Below are positions 34,911 through 42,437 of a DNA stretch of 64,000 nt, piece after piece. This DNA comes from Bacillus infantis (GTDB lineage Bacteria > Bacillota > Bacilli > Bacillales > Cytobacillaceae), in contig NZ_JAIVAP010000014.1 in assembly GCF_020171945.1 (NCBI RefSeq), positions 48,962 through 112,961 on the forward strand, in the 5' to 3' direction. The position numbers were made by a program, and so were the translations under genes. Every line of letters starts with the position of its first letter. Positions within the stretch are counted from its first letter, which is position 1. A model generated the notes under the pieces. The model was not told the origin of the DNA and did not search any database. It saw only the letters and a list, made by a program, of their open reading frames with translations.

Positions 34911-35537
34911 ATGTCAAACGTATTATTCATTAAAGCCAATTCCCGCCCGGCCGATCAGGCTGTAAGCGTTCAGCTCTATAATGCTTTTGTTGAAAGCTAT
35001 AAAGAAGCTCATCCCGGCGAACAAATCACCGAGCTGGATCTTTTCAGCGAAAACCTGCCATACTACAGCAATGATATGATGGGCGGCATGTTCAAGCTTG
35101 CTAAAGGCATGGAGCTTACGCCAGCTGAAACTGAAGCAGCAAACCTGGTAAACAAATATCTGGACCAGTTCCTGGCTGCAGATAAAGTTGTATTCGCATT
35201 CCCATTGTGGAACTTCACTGTTCCTGCAGTACTGCACACATATCTTGATTATCTCGGACAGGCCGGAAAAACTTTCCGTTATACAGCAGAAGGCCCTGTC
35301 GGTCTGCAGACAGACAAGAAGGTTGTCCTTCTTAATGCACGCGGAGGCATTTACTCTGAAGGCCCTGCGGCAAGCGCTGAAATGGCCGTCAACTATGTGA
35401 GCACCATCCTGAATTTCTGGGGCGTCCAGGACGTTGAATCCATCATCGTTGAAGGACATAACCAATTCCCTGACCGCGCACAGGAAATCATCAATGAAGG
35501 TCTTGAAAAAGCAAAAGCAGCAGCGAAGGCACTTTAA
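34911..35537 (+). CDS. azoR: FMN-dependent NADH-azoreductase
   Basis: 208 residues of the AzoR/flavodoxin-like family: VLFIKANSRPADQAVSVQLYN (FMN phosphate region), PLWNFTVPAVLHTYLDYL (about 99-116) and the FMN-ring contact NARGGIYSEGPAAS. It reduces quinones and azo compounds with NADH, protecting the cytoplasm from electrophiles. The ATG follows AAAGCGAGG. The MarR gene upstream and the operators argue for induction by quinone-type stress. Confidence 0.88.
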   Translation: MSNVLFIKANSRPADQAVSVQLYNAFVESYKEAHPGEQITELDLFSENLPYYSNDMMGGMFKLAKGMELTPAETEAANLVNKYLDQFLAADKVVFAFPLWNFTVPAVLHTYLDYLGQAGKTFRYTAEGPVGLQTDKKVVLLNARGGIYSEGPAASAEMAVNYVSTILNFWGVQDVESIIVEGHNQFPDRAQEIINEGLEKAKAAAKAL

Positions 35538-35552
35538 TCTGCCGGCACCATT

Positions 35553-35578
35553 AAGCCTGTTCCAGCCGGAGCGGGCTT
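35553..35578 (+). terminator. Terminator of azoR
   Basis: Stem AAGCCTG / CGGGCTT (seven pairs counting one G-U) followed by TTTTCTTG. Confidence 0.75.
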
Positions 35579-35646
35579 TTTCTTGTATTGCACGAATAGT
35601 CCAACTCTTTTAAGATACTAATATATGAATGAGGAGAGGCGGTCTT

Positions 35647-37689
35647 ATGATGTCAGCTGCAATTACAGAGAATGGAATATTTAAGAGCGTGTGCCCGCTG
35701 GACTGCCCGGATCAGTGCGGGCTGCTGCTGCATAAAGAGAACGGGAGAATTGTTAAAATTGCAGGGGATCCGGAGCACCCGGTCACAAAGGGCCATATTT
35801 GCCAGAAGGTGCGCCATAAGGCGGAGAGGATCTATGATGAAAAGCGCCTCAAGCACCCATTAAGAAGAATTGGCAGGAAAGGCGAAGGCAGATTTGAGAA
35901 AATTAGCTGGGATGAAGCCATTCGGGAAATCACCTCGAGTTGGAAAGACCTTCTCCAAACTGCTGGGCCCGAGAGCATTTTGCCCTACAGCTTCTATGGA
36001 AATATGGGCAGGCTGAATTCCGAGGGCATGGACCGGCGCTTCTTCAACCGGCTTGGCGCTTCTAAGCTGGATTATACGATATGCCAGGCGGCAGGCACGG
36101 TTGGCTACCGCTATACGATGGGCGGAAGCTTTGGCATAGACCCTGAGGATACAATCCATTCAAAGCTGATGATTTTCTGGGGCATCAATGCGGCGAGCAC
36201 AAATATGCACCAGATCGCCCTGGCGCAAAAGGCGCGAAAGAACGGTGCAAAGCTGATCGTCATTGATGTCCACAAAAACCAGACAGGACGGGCTGCAGAC
36301 TGGTTTATTCCTATCCTGCCGGGGACAGACGCGGCCCTGGCTCTTGGCATCATGCATATCCTGTTTGCGGAAAACCTGGCAGATGAAGAATTCCTTAAGC
36401 ATTGGACGGTTGGGCATGAGGAGCTGAAGGCTCATTGCGCTGCCTATGATCCTGATGCTGTTTCCGCCATCACCGGTGTCCCTGTGGATGATATTTATAA
36501 ACTGGCAAGGATGTACGGGACCATCTCCCCTTCCTTCATCCGGATCGGCAATGGAATCCAGCACCATGACAATGGCGGCATGTGCATCCGCACCATTTCC
36601 TGCCTCCCCGCGATCACAGGCCAATGGATGAAAAAAGGCGGCGGAGCCATTAAAGGAAATGGCGGGTTCCTGGCCCTCAATAATTTCAAGCTGCAGCGCC
36701 CGGATCTTCGGAAGGACAGCGGAGCACGTACAATTAATATGAACCTTCTCGGCCAGGCGCTTCATGAAAAAGAGAATCCGATTCTGTCATTGTTCATCTA
36801 CGGGACTAATCCAGCTGTTGTCGCACCGGAAAGCAATCTGGTCAGGGAGGGTCTTGAAAGAGAGGATCTTTTCACAGTGGTCCATGACTTATTTTTAACG
36901 GAAACGGCCAAATATGCCGATATCGTGCTCCCGGCCACTTCTTCTTTTGAAAATACGGACTTGTACACGTCTTACTGGCATCATTACCTGCAGCTGCAGG
37001 AGCCTGTCATCAAACCTTATGGAGAGTCGAAATCAAATGTAGAGGTTTTCCGGCTTCTGGCGGCAGAAATGGGCTTTGAGGATGAGGCTTTTTCTGACAC
37101 CGAGGCGGAAATGATCAGCCAGGCGCTTGACACCCCCGGTAATCCTGCACTGAATGGAATCACTTACGAAACGCTGAAGGAGAATAGCTTTGTGAAAGGT
37201 AAGGTACAGCCTCTTTTCCCTGGTAAACTGCCAACGCCGAGCGGGAAAATTGAGCTGTACTCCGAGCAGATGGAAAAAGACGGCTATCCGCCGCTGCCTG
37301 TCTTTACACCGCTTGAAAAGGACAGCGAGTACCCGTTCCTCTTCGTCCCGGCGCCGAATCATAATTTCCTGAACTCCACTTTTTCCAATAATCGCAAGCA
37401 TCAGGAACTGGAAAAAGAGCCGCAGCTGTTCATGAACAGTCAGGATGCACAGGAATTGGGGATTCTGGATGGAGACCTGGTGAGGGTTTGGAATGACCGG
37501 GGCGAATGCATCCTGAAGGCGAACGCCGGCGACCGTGTCCTGCCGGGGGTCCTTGTATCCCAAGGCCTTTGGGCAGATTCTCCCGGCAAAAAGCATCTCG
37601 TCAACGCACTCGTCCCTGACCGCATCGCCGACATGGGCGGAGGCGCCACCTTCTTTTCCGGACGTGTAAATGTGGAGAAATATAGATAA
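35647..37689 (+). CDS. Molybdopterin oxidoreductase, YyaE type
   Basis: 680 residues of the DMSO-reductase superfamily without signal peptide, so cytoplasmic. N-terminal [4Fe-4S] motif CPLDCPDQC with the fourth Cys in GHICQK. Mo-bis-MGD domain with TICQAAGTVGY (its Cys, about 150, is a candidate Mo ligand), FWGINAASTNMHQ and FIYGTNPAVVAPE. C-terminal molydop_binding domain from about 570. The start ATG-ATG at 35647 follows AGGAG; an ATG 18 bp upstream overlaps that site. Resembles B. subtilis YyaE; electron donor and substrate unknown. Confidence 0.85.
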   Translation: MMSAAITENGIFKSVCPLDCPDQCGLLLHKENGRIVKIAGDPEHPVTKGHICQKVRHKAERIYDEKRLKHPLRRIGRKGEGRFEKISWDEAIREITSSWKDLLQTAGPESILPYSFYGNMGRLNSEGMDRRFFNRLGASKLDYTICQAAGTVGYRYTMGGSFGIDPEDTIHSKLMIFWGINAASTNMHQIALAQKARKNGAKLIVIDVHKNQTGRAADWFIPILPGTDAALALGIMHILFAENLADEEFLKHWTVGHEELKAHCAAYDPDAVSAITGVPVDDIYKLARMYGTISPSFIRIGNGIQHHDNGGMCIRTISCLPAITGQWMKKGGGAIKGNGGFLALNNFKLQRPDLRKDSGARTINMNLLGQALHEKENPILSLFIYGTNPAVVAPESNLVREGLEREDLFTVVHDLFLTETAKYADIVLPATSSFENTDLYTSYWHHYLQLQEPVIKPYGESKSNVEVFRLLAAEMGFEDEAFSDTEAEMISQALDTPGNPALNGITYETLKENSFVKGKVQPLFPGKLPTPSGKIELYSEQMEKDGYPPLPVFTPLEKDSEYPFLFVPAPNHNFLNSTFSNNRKHQELEKEPQLFMNSQDAQELGILDGDLVRVWNDRGECILKANAGDRVLPGVLVSQGLWADSPGKKHLVNALVPDRIADMGGGATFFSGRVNVEKYR

Positions 37690-37691
37690 AA

Positions 37692-37731
37692 GGGTGCCAG
37701 GCACGGGATTTCCTCCCGGTGCCAGGCACCC
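37692..37731. terminator. Bidirectional terminator built from a GTGCCAGGCAC repeat
   Basis: Long stem GGGTGCCAGGCACGGGA / TCCCGGTGCCAGGCACCC with a 5-nt loop and one bulge, T-run on both strands. It separates the convergent YyaE-type and acetate transporter genes and shares its core word with the repeat family of 39.9-49.5 kb. Confidence 0.85.
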
Positions 37732-37736
37732 TCCTT

Positions 37737-38351
37737 TTATTTAAAAATCCCGAATGGCCTGCCGATTGGCAGCACGATTTTACCAAAATGCGTATTCAGC
37801 ACAATGGCCGCTGATCCATAAAAGGACAGAAGCGCAATGCACATTTCAGCAACAGCTGCCAGCATATGTGTCGCTTCATGCATGATGTCAAAGGTGCTCA
37901 GGGATAAACCGATGAACAGAAAATCAATGAACACGAAAATGAAGAACAGCACCTTATGAGTTTCCATAGCCCCAACCGTCATAAAGAGGCTGAAAATTAA
38001 ATAGCCGACGAACGCGAACCCCAGCTGCTTCGGGTCTCCATCCGAGGCAAGGGCTTCTCCAAAGAAGCCAAGCTGGATCAGCCAGGTCATGCCGACGCCG
38101 AACCAGAACAATCCAAAAGCCCCGAAGGCCGTTGTCCCGAAAATATTATTATGCTTCGAATCCTGAACCGAAGCGAAAAGCTGCGCCAATCCGCCAAGGA
38201 AAAACGCCCAGGGAAGGATATAAGATAATCCGTCTGTCAGGCCCAGTTTCTGTGATGACGCCACGAATGTAACCATGGCAAGGCCGAACAAGCCCAATGC
38301 GGATGGATCTGCTGCTGTAATTTTAACTTGTGTTTGATTCTGAGTCTCCAT
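37737..38351 (-). CDS. Acetate uptake transporter, GPR1/FUN34/YaaH (SatP) family
   Basis: 204 residues with six membrane helices. The family motif N-P-A-x-x-G-L-x-G-F appears as DPSALGLFGLAM (about 15-26); the FLGGLAQLFASVQDSKHNN block and FGAFGLFWFGVGMTWL also match. It moves acetate or succinate with protons. The promoter (see 38382-38410) contains a palindrome. Neighbours give no pathway clue. Confidence 0.85.
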   Translation of the reverse strand: METQNQTQVKITAADPSALGLFGLAMVTFVASSQKLGLTDGLSYILPWAFFLGGLAQLFASVQDSKHNNIFGTTAFGAFGLFWFGVGMTWLIQLGFFGEALASDGDPKQLGFAFVGYLIFSLFMTVGAMETHKVLFFIFVFIDFLFIGLSLSTFDIMHEATHMLAAVAEMCIALLSFYGSAAIVLNTHFGKIVLPIGRPFGIFK

Positions 38352-38380
38352 ACTTTCCTCCTAATAAAAACATACTTGTG

Positions 38381-38410
38381 TACTTTATAGGATAAAAGTA
38401 TGGGTGTCAA
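38381..38410 (-). promoter_or_regulatory. Promoter of the acetate transporter with near-palindrome
   Basis: On the minus strand: -35 TTGACA (38405-38410), 17-bp spacer, -10 TAAAGT (38382-38387). A 20-bp near-palindrome TACTTTATAGGATAAAAGTA (38381-38400) covers the -10 and most of the spacer, a likely regulator site. The regulator is not identified. Confidence 0.7.
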
Positions 38411-38441
38411 CAGCCTATTAATGGGAAGGGCTATATTGCGG

Positions 38442-38555
38442 TCAGCTCCAGACGCTGCTGATAAGATTCCACAGAAAGCTTCCTGCCTGAAGCTTCAGCA
38501 ATGTGATCCCTATTACAAGGCACGCCCCAAGGATTATGCCTGCTTTTCTCCTCAT
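38442..38555 (-). CDS. Small membrane peptide of 37 residues
   Basis: Short frame of 37 codons starting MRRKAGIILGACLVIGITLL and ending in WNLISSVWS. It has two N-terminal arginines and a Lys, one hydrophobic helix (about 6-20) and an amphipathic Trp-containing tail. The ATG is three bases after the AraC gene stop, with AGGAG (inside the AraC C-terminal codons) seven bases upstream, so translation is likely coupled. No known family. It may be a membrane peptide regulated with the AraC protein. Confidence 0.6.
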   Translation of the reverse strand: MRRKAGIILGACLVIGITLLKLQAGSFLWNLISSVWS

Positions 38556-38558
38556 TCT

Positions 38559-39443
38559 CTACTCCTCTTCAAAAGAGAGATTGACCGGCTCTTCGTGAAG
38601 ATCTCTTGTAAAATCAATATTGGTTGTAGGGACGGTGGTGCTGACTTCCTCAAATTTCAATTCATCCACCCACACTTTTCCCCGGCCTGATAAAATGACG
38701 CCGAAAGCAATGATTGCACTATTTTCCGGCACATCCAGGACAATATCATAATAATTCCAGCCTGTGCTTCCCTTGATCGGGCGATTGCCCATATTATCGA
38801 ATTGCAGGACTTCATCGGAAGCATTATCTACTCTCATCCAAAAGCTGCAGAAGCCGTCCACATTATTCGATTTCAGGAACCCGGAAAACTTCAGCCGCTT
38901 CCCACGGTAATTTTTTGCGTTGATTTCCTGCATCATGGTCGCAAATTCTCCTGGCGCTTCCACGGTCTGTGACTGCAGATAACCGGATGATTTTCCTTTG
39001 TGAAAAATTTCATGATCAATTCCCATCTGGTAGTTGAACGGGTGGCTTCCGCTTAATACCCATCCTTTTGGCTTCTGTTCTTTGTCCATGTTTTTTTCCT
39101 CCTTCTGCTCCGCCAGTTTCCCGATCAGCTTTCTGTATTTTCCCGGCGGGAGCTGATAGTATTTTTTGAATGATCTTGTGAAGGCTTCCTGTGATTCGAA
39201 TTGAAAGTATAAAGCAATATCGAGGATTTTCTCGTCTGTATAAAGCAGCATATGGGCACTATTGGCAATCCTTCTGTAGCGGATATACTCGGAAACCGTC
39301 ACCCCGACTTCCTTCTGGAAAATCCGGTGATAATGAAACTTCGAGAATCCGGCAGTATGAGCGATGTTTTCCAGCGACAGGTCCTCATGAAGGCTTGATT
39401 CAATATGCTCTATGCTCTTCTGGATGATGGAACTGTAGGCCAC
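38559..39443 (-). CDS. AraC-family regulator with C-terminal beta-rich ligand domain
   Basis: 294 residues, with the two HTH motifs at the N-terminus (ENIAHTAGFSKFHYHRIFQK and ILDIALYFQFESQEAFTRSF, PPGKYRK). The C-terminal 170 residues (GWVLSGSHPFNYQMGID, RLKFSGFLKSNNVDGFCSFW, GKVWVDELKFEEV) resemble a carbohydrate-binding jelly-roll seen in Bacillus AraC proteins of unknown ligand. The start is GTG at 39443, eight bases after AAGGAGG; a GTG three codons earlier overlaps that site. Co-transcribed with the small membrane peptide. Confidence 0.8.
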   Translation of the reverse strand: MAYSSIIQKSIEHIESSLHEDLSLENIAHTAGFSKFHYHRIFQKEVGVTVSEYIRYRRIANSAHMLLYTDEKILDIALYFQFESQEAFTRSFKKYYQLPPGKYRKLIGKLAEQKEEKNMDKEQKPKGWVLSGSHPFNYQMGIDHEIFHKGKSSGYLQSQTVEAPGEFATMMQEINAKNYRGKRLKFSGFLKSNNVDGFCSFWMRVDNASDEVLQFDNMGNRPIKGSTGWNYYDIVLDVPENSAIIAFGVILSGRGKVWVDELKFEEVSTTVPTTNIDFTRDLHEEPVNLSFEEE

Positions 39444-39527
39444 TCCTGGCACCTCCTTCCATATTTAAGATATCAAAAGCAGATGGGGGCTTTTTTGACC
39501 TATATTGCTATGTTGCTGCCAGCTGTA

Positions 39528-39953
39528 TTATTTTTTCTCTTCGAAGAGCAATTCCCTCAAATTCTCTGTATGTGCTGGAGAGGTGAGATAGAGAGCATCA
39601 TCCCCGATATACATAAAAGTGCTTCTCTCATTTTCCCCGCCGAGCCACAGGTGGATCCCATGCGCCGGAAACTCCCCCTCCGGCTGATATTCCACCATCA
39701 CGTCATATTCAGGATCTGAAATATCGGCCTTCCCAGGCTGTATGACCGCAGATGTGATTGCCTTCTCGAATCTGGCCAGGCTTTCTTTGTCCTGAAAAGA
39801 ATAAAGGATTTCTTCGTTCATCCCGCCGAATCCATCCGATTTTGAGACGTTCACTTCTGATATTTTCTCATCGAGCAAAACCATTTTTTCCGGTGCCTGG
39901 CACCCGGCTGAAAGAATGGCGATTAATATTAGTATAATGATAGATTGTTTCAT
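39528..39953 (-). CDS. YhfM-like lipoprotein
   Basis: 141 residues. Signal peptide MKQSIIILILIAILSAGC gives lipidated Cys18. The mature part (ISEVNVSKSDGFG, then FQDKESLARFEKAITSA and LWLGGENERSTFMYIGD) resembles the YhfM-like domain of Bacillus lipoproteins of unknown function. The lipobox Cys codon and the next residues are written by GGTGCCTGGCACC (39892-39904), the arm of the local hairpin repeat. The promoter is probably the extended -10 TGGTATAAA next to repeat B. Confidence 0.65.
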   Translation of the reverse strand: MKQSIIILILIAILSAGCQAPEKMVLLDEKISEVNVSKSDGFGGMNEEILYSFQDKESLARFEKAITSAVIQPGKADISDPEYDVMVEYQPEGEFPAHGIHLWLGGENERSTFMYIGDDALYLTSPAHTENLRELLFEEKK

Positions 39954-39993
39954 GGTTGTCCTCCTCTGTTTTTCTCATTTTATACCAAAAAAT

Positions 39994-40055
39994 GCGTGCC
40001 AGGCACCGCTCGTGGACATTTTTGGGAAAGTGTCTTTTTGCGGTGCCTGGCACGC
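39994..40055. repeat. GTGCC-hairpin repeat, copy B
   Basis: 62 bp. Outer arms GCGTGCCAGGCACCG and CGGTGCCTGGCACGC; inner arms GTGGACA and AGTGTCT. Followed by ATTTTTTGG on the minus strand, so it can terminate the FAD oxidoreductase gene that stops at 40060. Confidence 0.85.
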
Positions 40056-40059
40056 AGGG

Positions 40060-41508
40060 TTAATGTTCTTTTATGATAGCCCTTGCGGCATTGCGGCCGC
40101 TTAGCGCTGATGATAATGTGCCCGGCCCGGGGAAGACCTGCTCTCCTGCTAAATAGAATCCCGGCAAGGAAGTCCGGAAGCTTTTTGGCTTGAGGATGCT
40201 GTTCCGGACGGTCAGGGGAAATCCGCCGACCTCCGTTTTCCCGACAAATTTCTGGTAAGTCAAAGGGGTGCCCGCTTCTGCTTTCTGCAAGCGGGCTTTG
40301 ATTGGGACGGCTTTATCTACTTCTTCAAGCAGTCTGCCTGCCAATTGTTCTTTCCGCTGCCTGTATTCCTCTTTTCCAAATGAAGCCCATATATCGCTGT
40401 CGGTATGGACAGAAATCGTCAATATCATTTCATCCCCGATTGTAAGCCCGCTGCTGTCCCGCGATTCCTGCAGAGTTGCATAGATGGGGCCGTGAAACTC
40501 TTCCTGCTCCCCTTGCGGCATGATCTGATAAGCAAAAGGCAGGTTTCTTTGGTCCTTTCCTGACACGATGCTGTCAACTCGGAAAGCTCCCCATGAAAAC
40601 TCATCACCTTCACTATGGCTTGTCCCTTCTCCAAAGGAAATGCCGGTGTTATTGATGACAAAATCAAATGCTCCGCTGTATTTCCTGCTTTCTGCCATCC
40701 ACTTTTTTTCGCTTTTACTATACTCGATTTTTTTAACTGGGGAAACAAGCTCCACCCTTCCACCCAATAGCTCAATCCTCTCTGCTAAAGAAGAGCTGAT
40801 TTGTCCCAGTCCTTTTTCAATAGAAAAGCTCCCTTTCCTATAAATGGTCAGGGCCAGGCTTGAAGGCAGCAAAGCAGCCTCAGAAGCATCGGTCTGCGCG
40901 GCATCCAGCAGCTGGGCATCCAAGAACTGCCTGAACGGGAGATAATGTTCGAGCTTATGTTTCTTTAATAGATCTTCTACTGTTGAAAGGGCATAACGTG
41001 AGAGTCTTAGCATGGAAAAAGGGCCCCGGATGGCAAGGTTTGGGAAGCTTCCGAGGTCATAAAGTTTTTTTATCGGAAGAGATATCCCTGAAGCTGAAAC
41101 AGCCTGTACCATTTCCCCGATTTTGTGAAGCTCTCTCCAGAACTGCAACACATCCTCTGGGCGCTCAAAGAATACGCGCTGGAGCTCTTCCTCCCAGTAT
41201 TCTGTGCTTTGGAAAATGGAAATTCTCCGATCGGGCAATATAACATCCATAGGATGGGACAGACATTCTGCCGGGAGGTTAACCCCTGCTTCATTTAGCA
41301 GCTCTCTCAGCAGTCCTCCTTCTTCCAGTCCGAATGCGACAGTTGCACCGGTCGGGAACATCCGTCCTTTTCGTATATAAAAGCCAGCCGATCCGCCAAC
41401 GGTTGATGCCTTTTCCAGTACAGTCACCTCAAAGCCGGCATTTGCCAGAAGGGCCCCGGCTGTCAGGCCTCCGATTCCGGCCCCGATTATACAAACTGAC
41501 TCTGCCAT
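40060..41508 (-). CDS. Phytoene desaturase-like FAD-dependent oxidoreductase
   Basis: 482 residues. N-terminal FAD-binding GxGxxG motif VCIIGAGIGGLTAGALLANAG and the acidic end of strand 2 VLEKASTVGG; C-terminal FAD block FYLAGEQVFPGPGTLSSALS. The middle matches the CrtN/CrtI-like family (carotenoid desaturases, isomerases, RetSat). The start MAESVCI at 41508 has AAAGGAGG about ten bases upstream. No squalene/phytoene synthase lies beside it, so a carotenoid role is not supported by context. Confidence 0.75.
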   Translation of the reverse strand: MAESVCIIGAGIGGLTAGALLANAGFEVTVLEKASTVGGSAGFYIRKGRMFPTGATVAFGLEEGGLLRELLNEAGVNLPAECLSHPMDVILPDRRISIFQSTEYWEEELQRVFFERPEDVLQFWRELHKIGEMVQAVSASGISLPIKKLYDLGSFPNLAIRGPFSMLRLSRYALSTVEDLLKKHKLEHYLPFRQFLDAQLLDAAQTDASEAALLPSSLALTIYRKGSFSIEKGLGQISSSLAERIELLGGRVELVSPVKKIEYSKSEKKWMAESRKYSGAFDFVINNTGISFGEGTSHSEGDEFSWGAFRVDSIVSGKDQRNLPFAYQIMPQGEQEEFHGPIYATLQESRDSSGLTIGDEMILTISVHTDSDIWASFGKEEYRQRKEQLAGRLLEEVDKAVPIKARLQKAEAGTPLTYQKFVGKTEVGGFPLTVRNSILKPKSFRTSLPGFYLAGEQVFPGPGTLSSALSGRNAARAIIKEH

Positions 41509-41607
41509 CCCTGCTGCCTCCTTTGAATGCTGCATGTTTTCAATCGTGTTTCTACCATTATAAGCAATAGAGGAAGCGGAGCAGAAATTCTAATATGGTA
41601 TCCTTAC

Positions 41608-41668
41608 GGTGTCAGGCACCGCCCGTGGACAAATACAGTAAAAGTGTCCATTTGCGGTGCCTGGCACG
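41608..41668. repeat. GTGCC-hairpin repeat, copy C
   Basis: 61 bp. Outer arms GTGTCAGGCACCG and CGGTGCCTGGCAC; inner GTGGACA and TGTCCAT. It lies just past the stop of the 41670 gene, with no T-run, so terminator function is uncertain. Confidence 0.85.
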
Positions 41669-41669
41669 G

Positions 41670-42062
41670 TTAGGAGTCTATTTCTTTTACATAAATGGCT
41701 GCATTGGTTTTGATCGTCCGGCACCCTTCCAGATCTGCTTCTTTTAGCAGGCCTAGGTCCAGAGCTGATTTGATTTTTCCTTCATCCGGCTTTTTTTGGA
41801 TCAGTTCATGGAGATTTAACTCTTCAAGCCTTTTTACGGTTGGTTCCTGCTCAAATTTCTCAGCTTTCCTGATCTGCCGCTGCAGTTTGAAGGTACTCAC
41901 TGTGATTTCGCCCTTTTCATTTTGTCCTACTGATTGATCAAAATGAAGGTTGAACACCTTTTTCAGCGACTCAAGCTCCTCTTCCGCAGCTTTCTTTGTC
42001 TTGCTCAATTCCACATAGCGCGCAAGGATCTCCTTTGTAACAATGCCATTCGCATTTACCAA
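41670..42062 (-). CDS. Conserved hypothetical protein with N-terminal coiled coil
   Basis: 130 residues, not recognised. Residues about 12-45 are a charged helix (YVELSKTKKAAEEELESLKK) likely to form a coiled coil; the rest alternates charged helices (RQIRKAEKFEQEPTVKRLEE) and ends with IKTNAAIYVKEID. The start is TTG at 42062 with a weak GGGGCGAG upstream, so the start is uncertain. Flanked on both sides by hairpin repeats, and preceded by the 21-bp repeat array. Confidence 0.55.
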   Translation of the reverse strand: MVNANGIVTKEILARYVELSKTKKAAEEELESLKKVFNLHFDQSVGQNEKGEITVSTFKLQRQIRKAEKFEQEPTVKRLEELNLHELIQKKPDEGKIKSALDLGLLKEADLEGCRTIKTNAAIYVKEIDS

Positions 42063-42156
42063 ACTCTCGCCCCATTTCTAAGATGATAGTTCATCTTATT
42101 AAGATGGGGGAGGCATTATGCATGTCCTGTAAAAACGTATGTTCCTGGTGAAATGA

Positions 42157-42215
42157 GTGCCTGGCACTGCCCGTGGACAGAATGGGGGGAAGTGTCTTTT
42201 TGCGGTGTCAGGCAC
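42157..42215. repeat. GTGCC-hairpin repeat, copy D
   Basis: 59 bp. Outer arms GTGCCTGGCACTG and CGGTGTCAGGCAC; inner GTGGACA and AGTGTCT. Confidence 0.85.
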
Positions 42216-42260
42216 GGGAGCGGCTGGCACGGCAGCGGCTTATAAATTCCAATAAATGTA

Positions 42261-42365
42261 TTTTATGTAGAATCACGCTGATTTTATGTACAATAAAAGG
42301 AAAATTTGGTAGAATAATAAGAATTTTAGGTAGAATCACAGAATTTTTTTGTAGAATCACTTGCC
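42261..42365. repeat. Five tandem 21-bp direct repeats
   Basis: Units begin at 42261, 42282, 42303, 42324 and 42345. Each has a T-rich start and a core at offset 7: GTAGAATCAC in units 1, 4 and 5, GTACAATAAA in unit 2 and GTAGAATAAT in unit 3. The period is exactly 21 bp with no indel. A degraded sixth unit may precede at 42240. There are no spacers, so it is not a CRISPR array. Confidence 0.85.
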
Positions 42366-42390
42366 TCTGCAAAGTATTTAATGAAAAAAC

Positions 42391-42416
42391 GCCCCTCTGA
42401 TATTTATCAGAAGGGC
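42391..42416 (-). terminator. Terminator of the 421-residue protein gene
   Basis: Stem GCCCCTCTGAT / ATCAGAAGGGC with a 4-nt loop, followed by TTTTTTC on the minus strand. Confidence 0.87.
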
Positions 42417-42437
42417 ATTTCCTGCATAAAATCCACT

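Larger units (their letters stand above)
42063..42437. other. 375-bp repeat-filled intergenic region
   Basis: Contains hairpin repeat copy D, an extra GGCTGGCACGG fragment at about 42222, the five-unit 21-bp tandem array, and the terminator of the next gene. No credible gene. Confidence 0.8.

Noticed and set aside
40060..41508. Carotenoid biosynthesis locus
   Set aside because: Only one CrtN-like oxidoreductase is present; no phytoene/squalene synthase or glycosyltransferase neighbours.
42261..42365. CRISPR-like array
   Set aside because: The 21-bp units are contiguous with no unique spacers and no cas genes are near.
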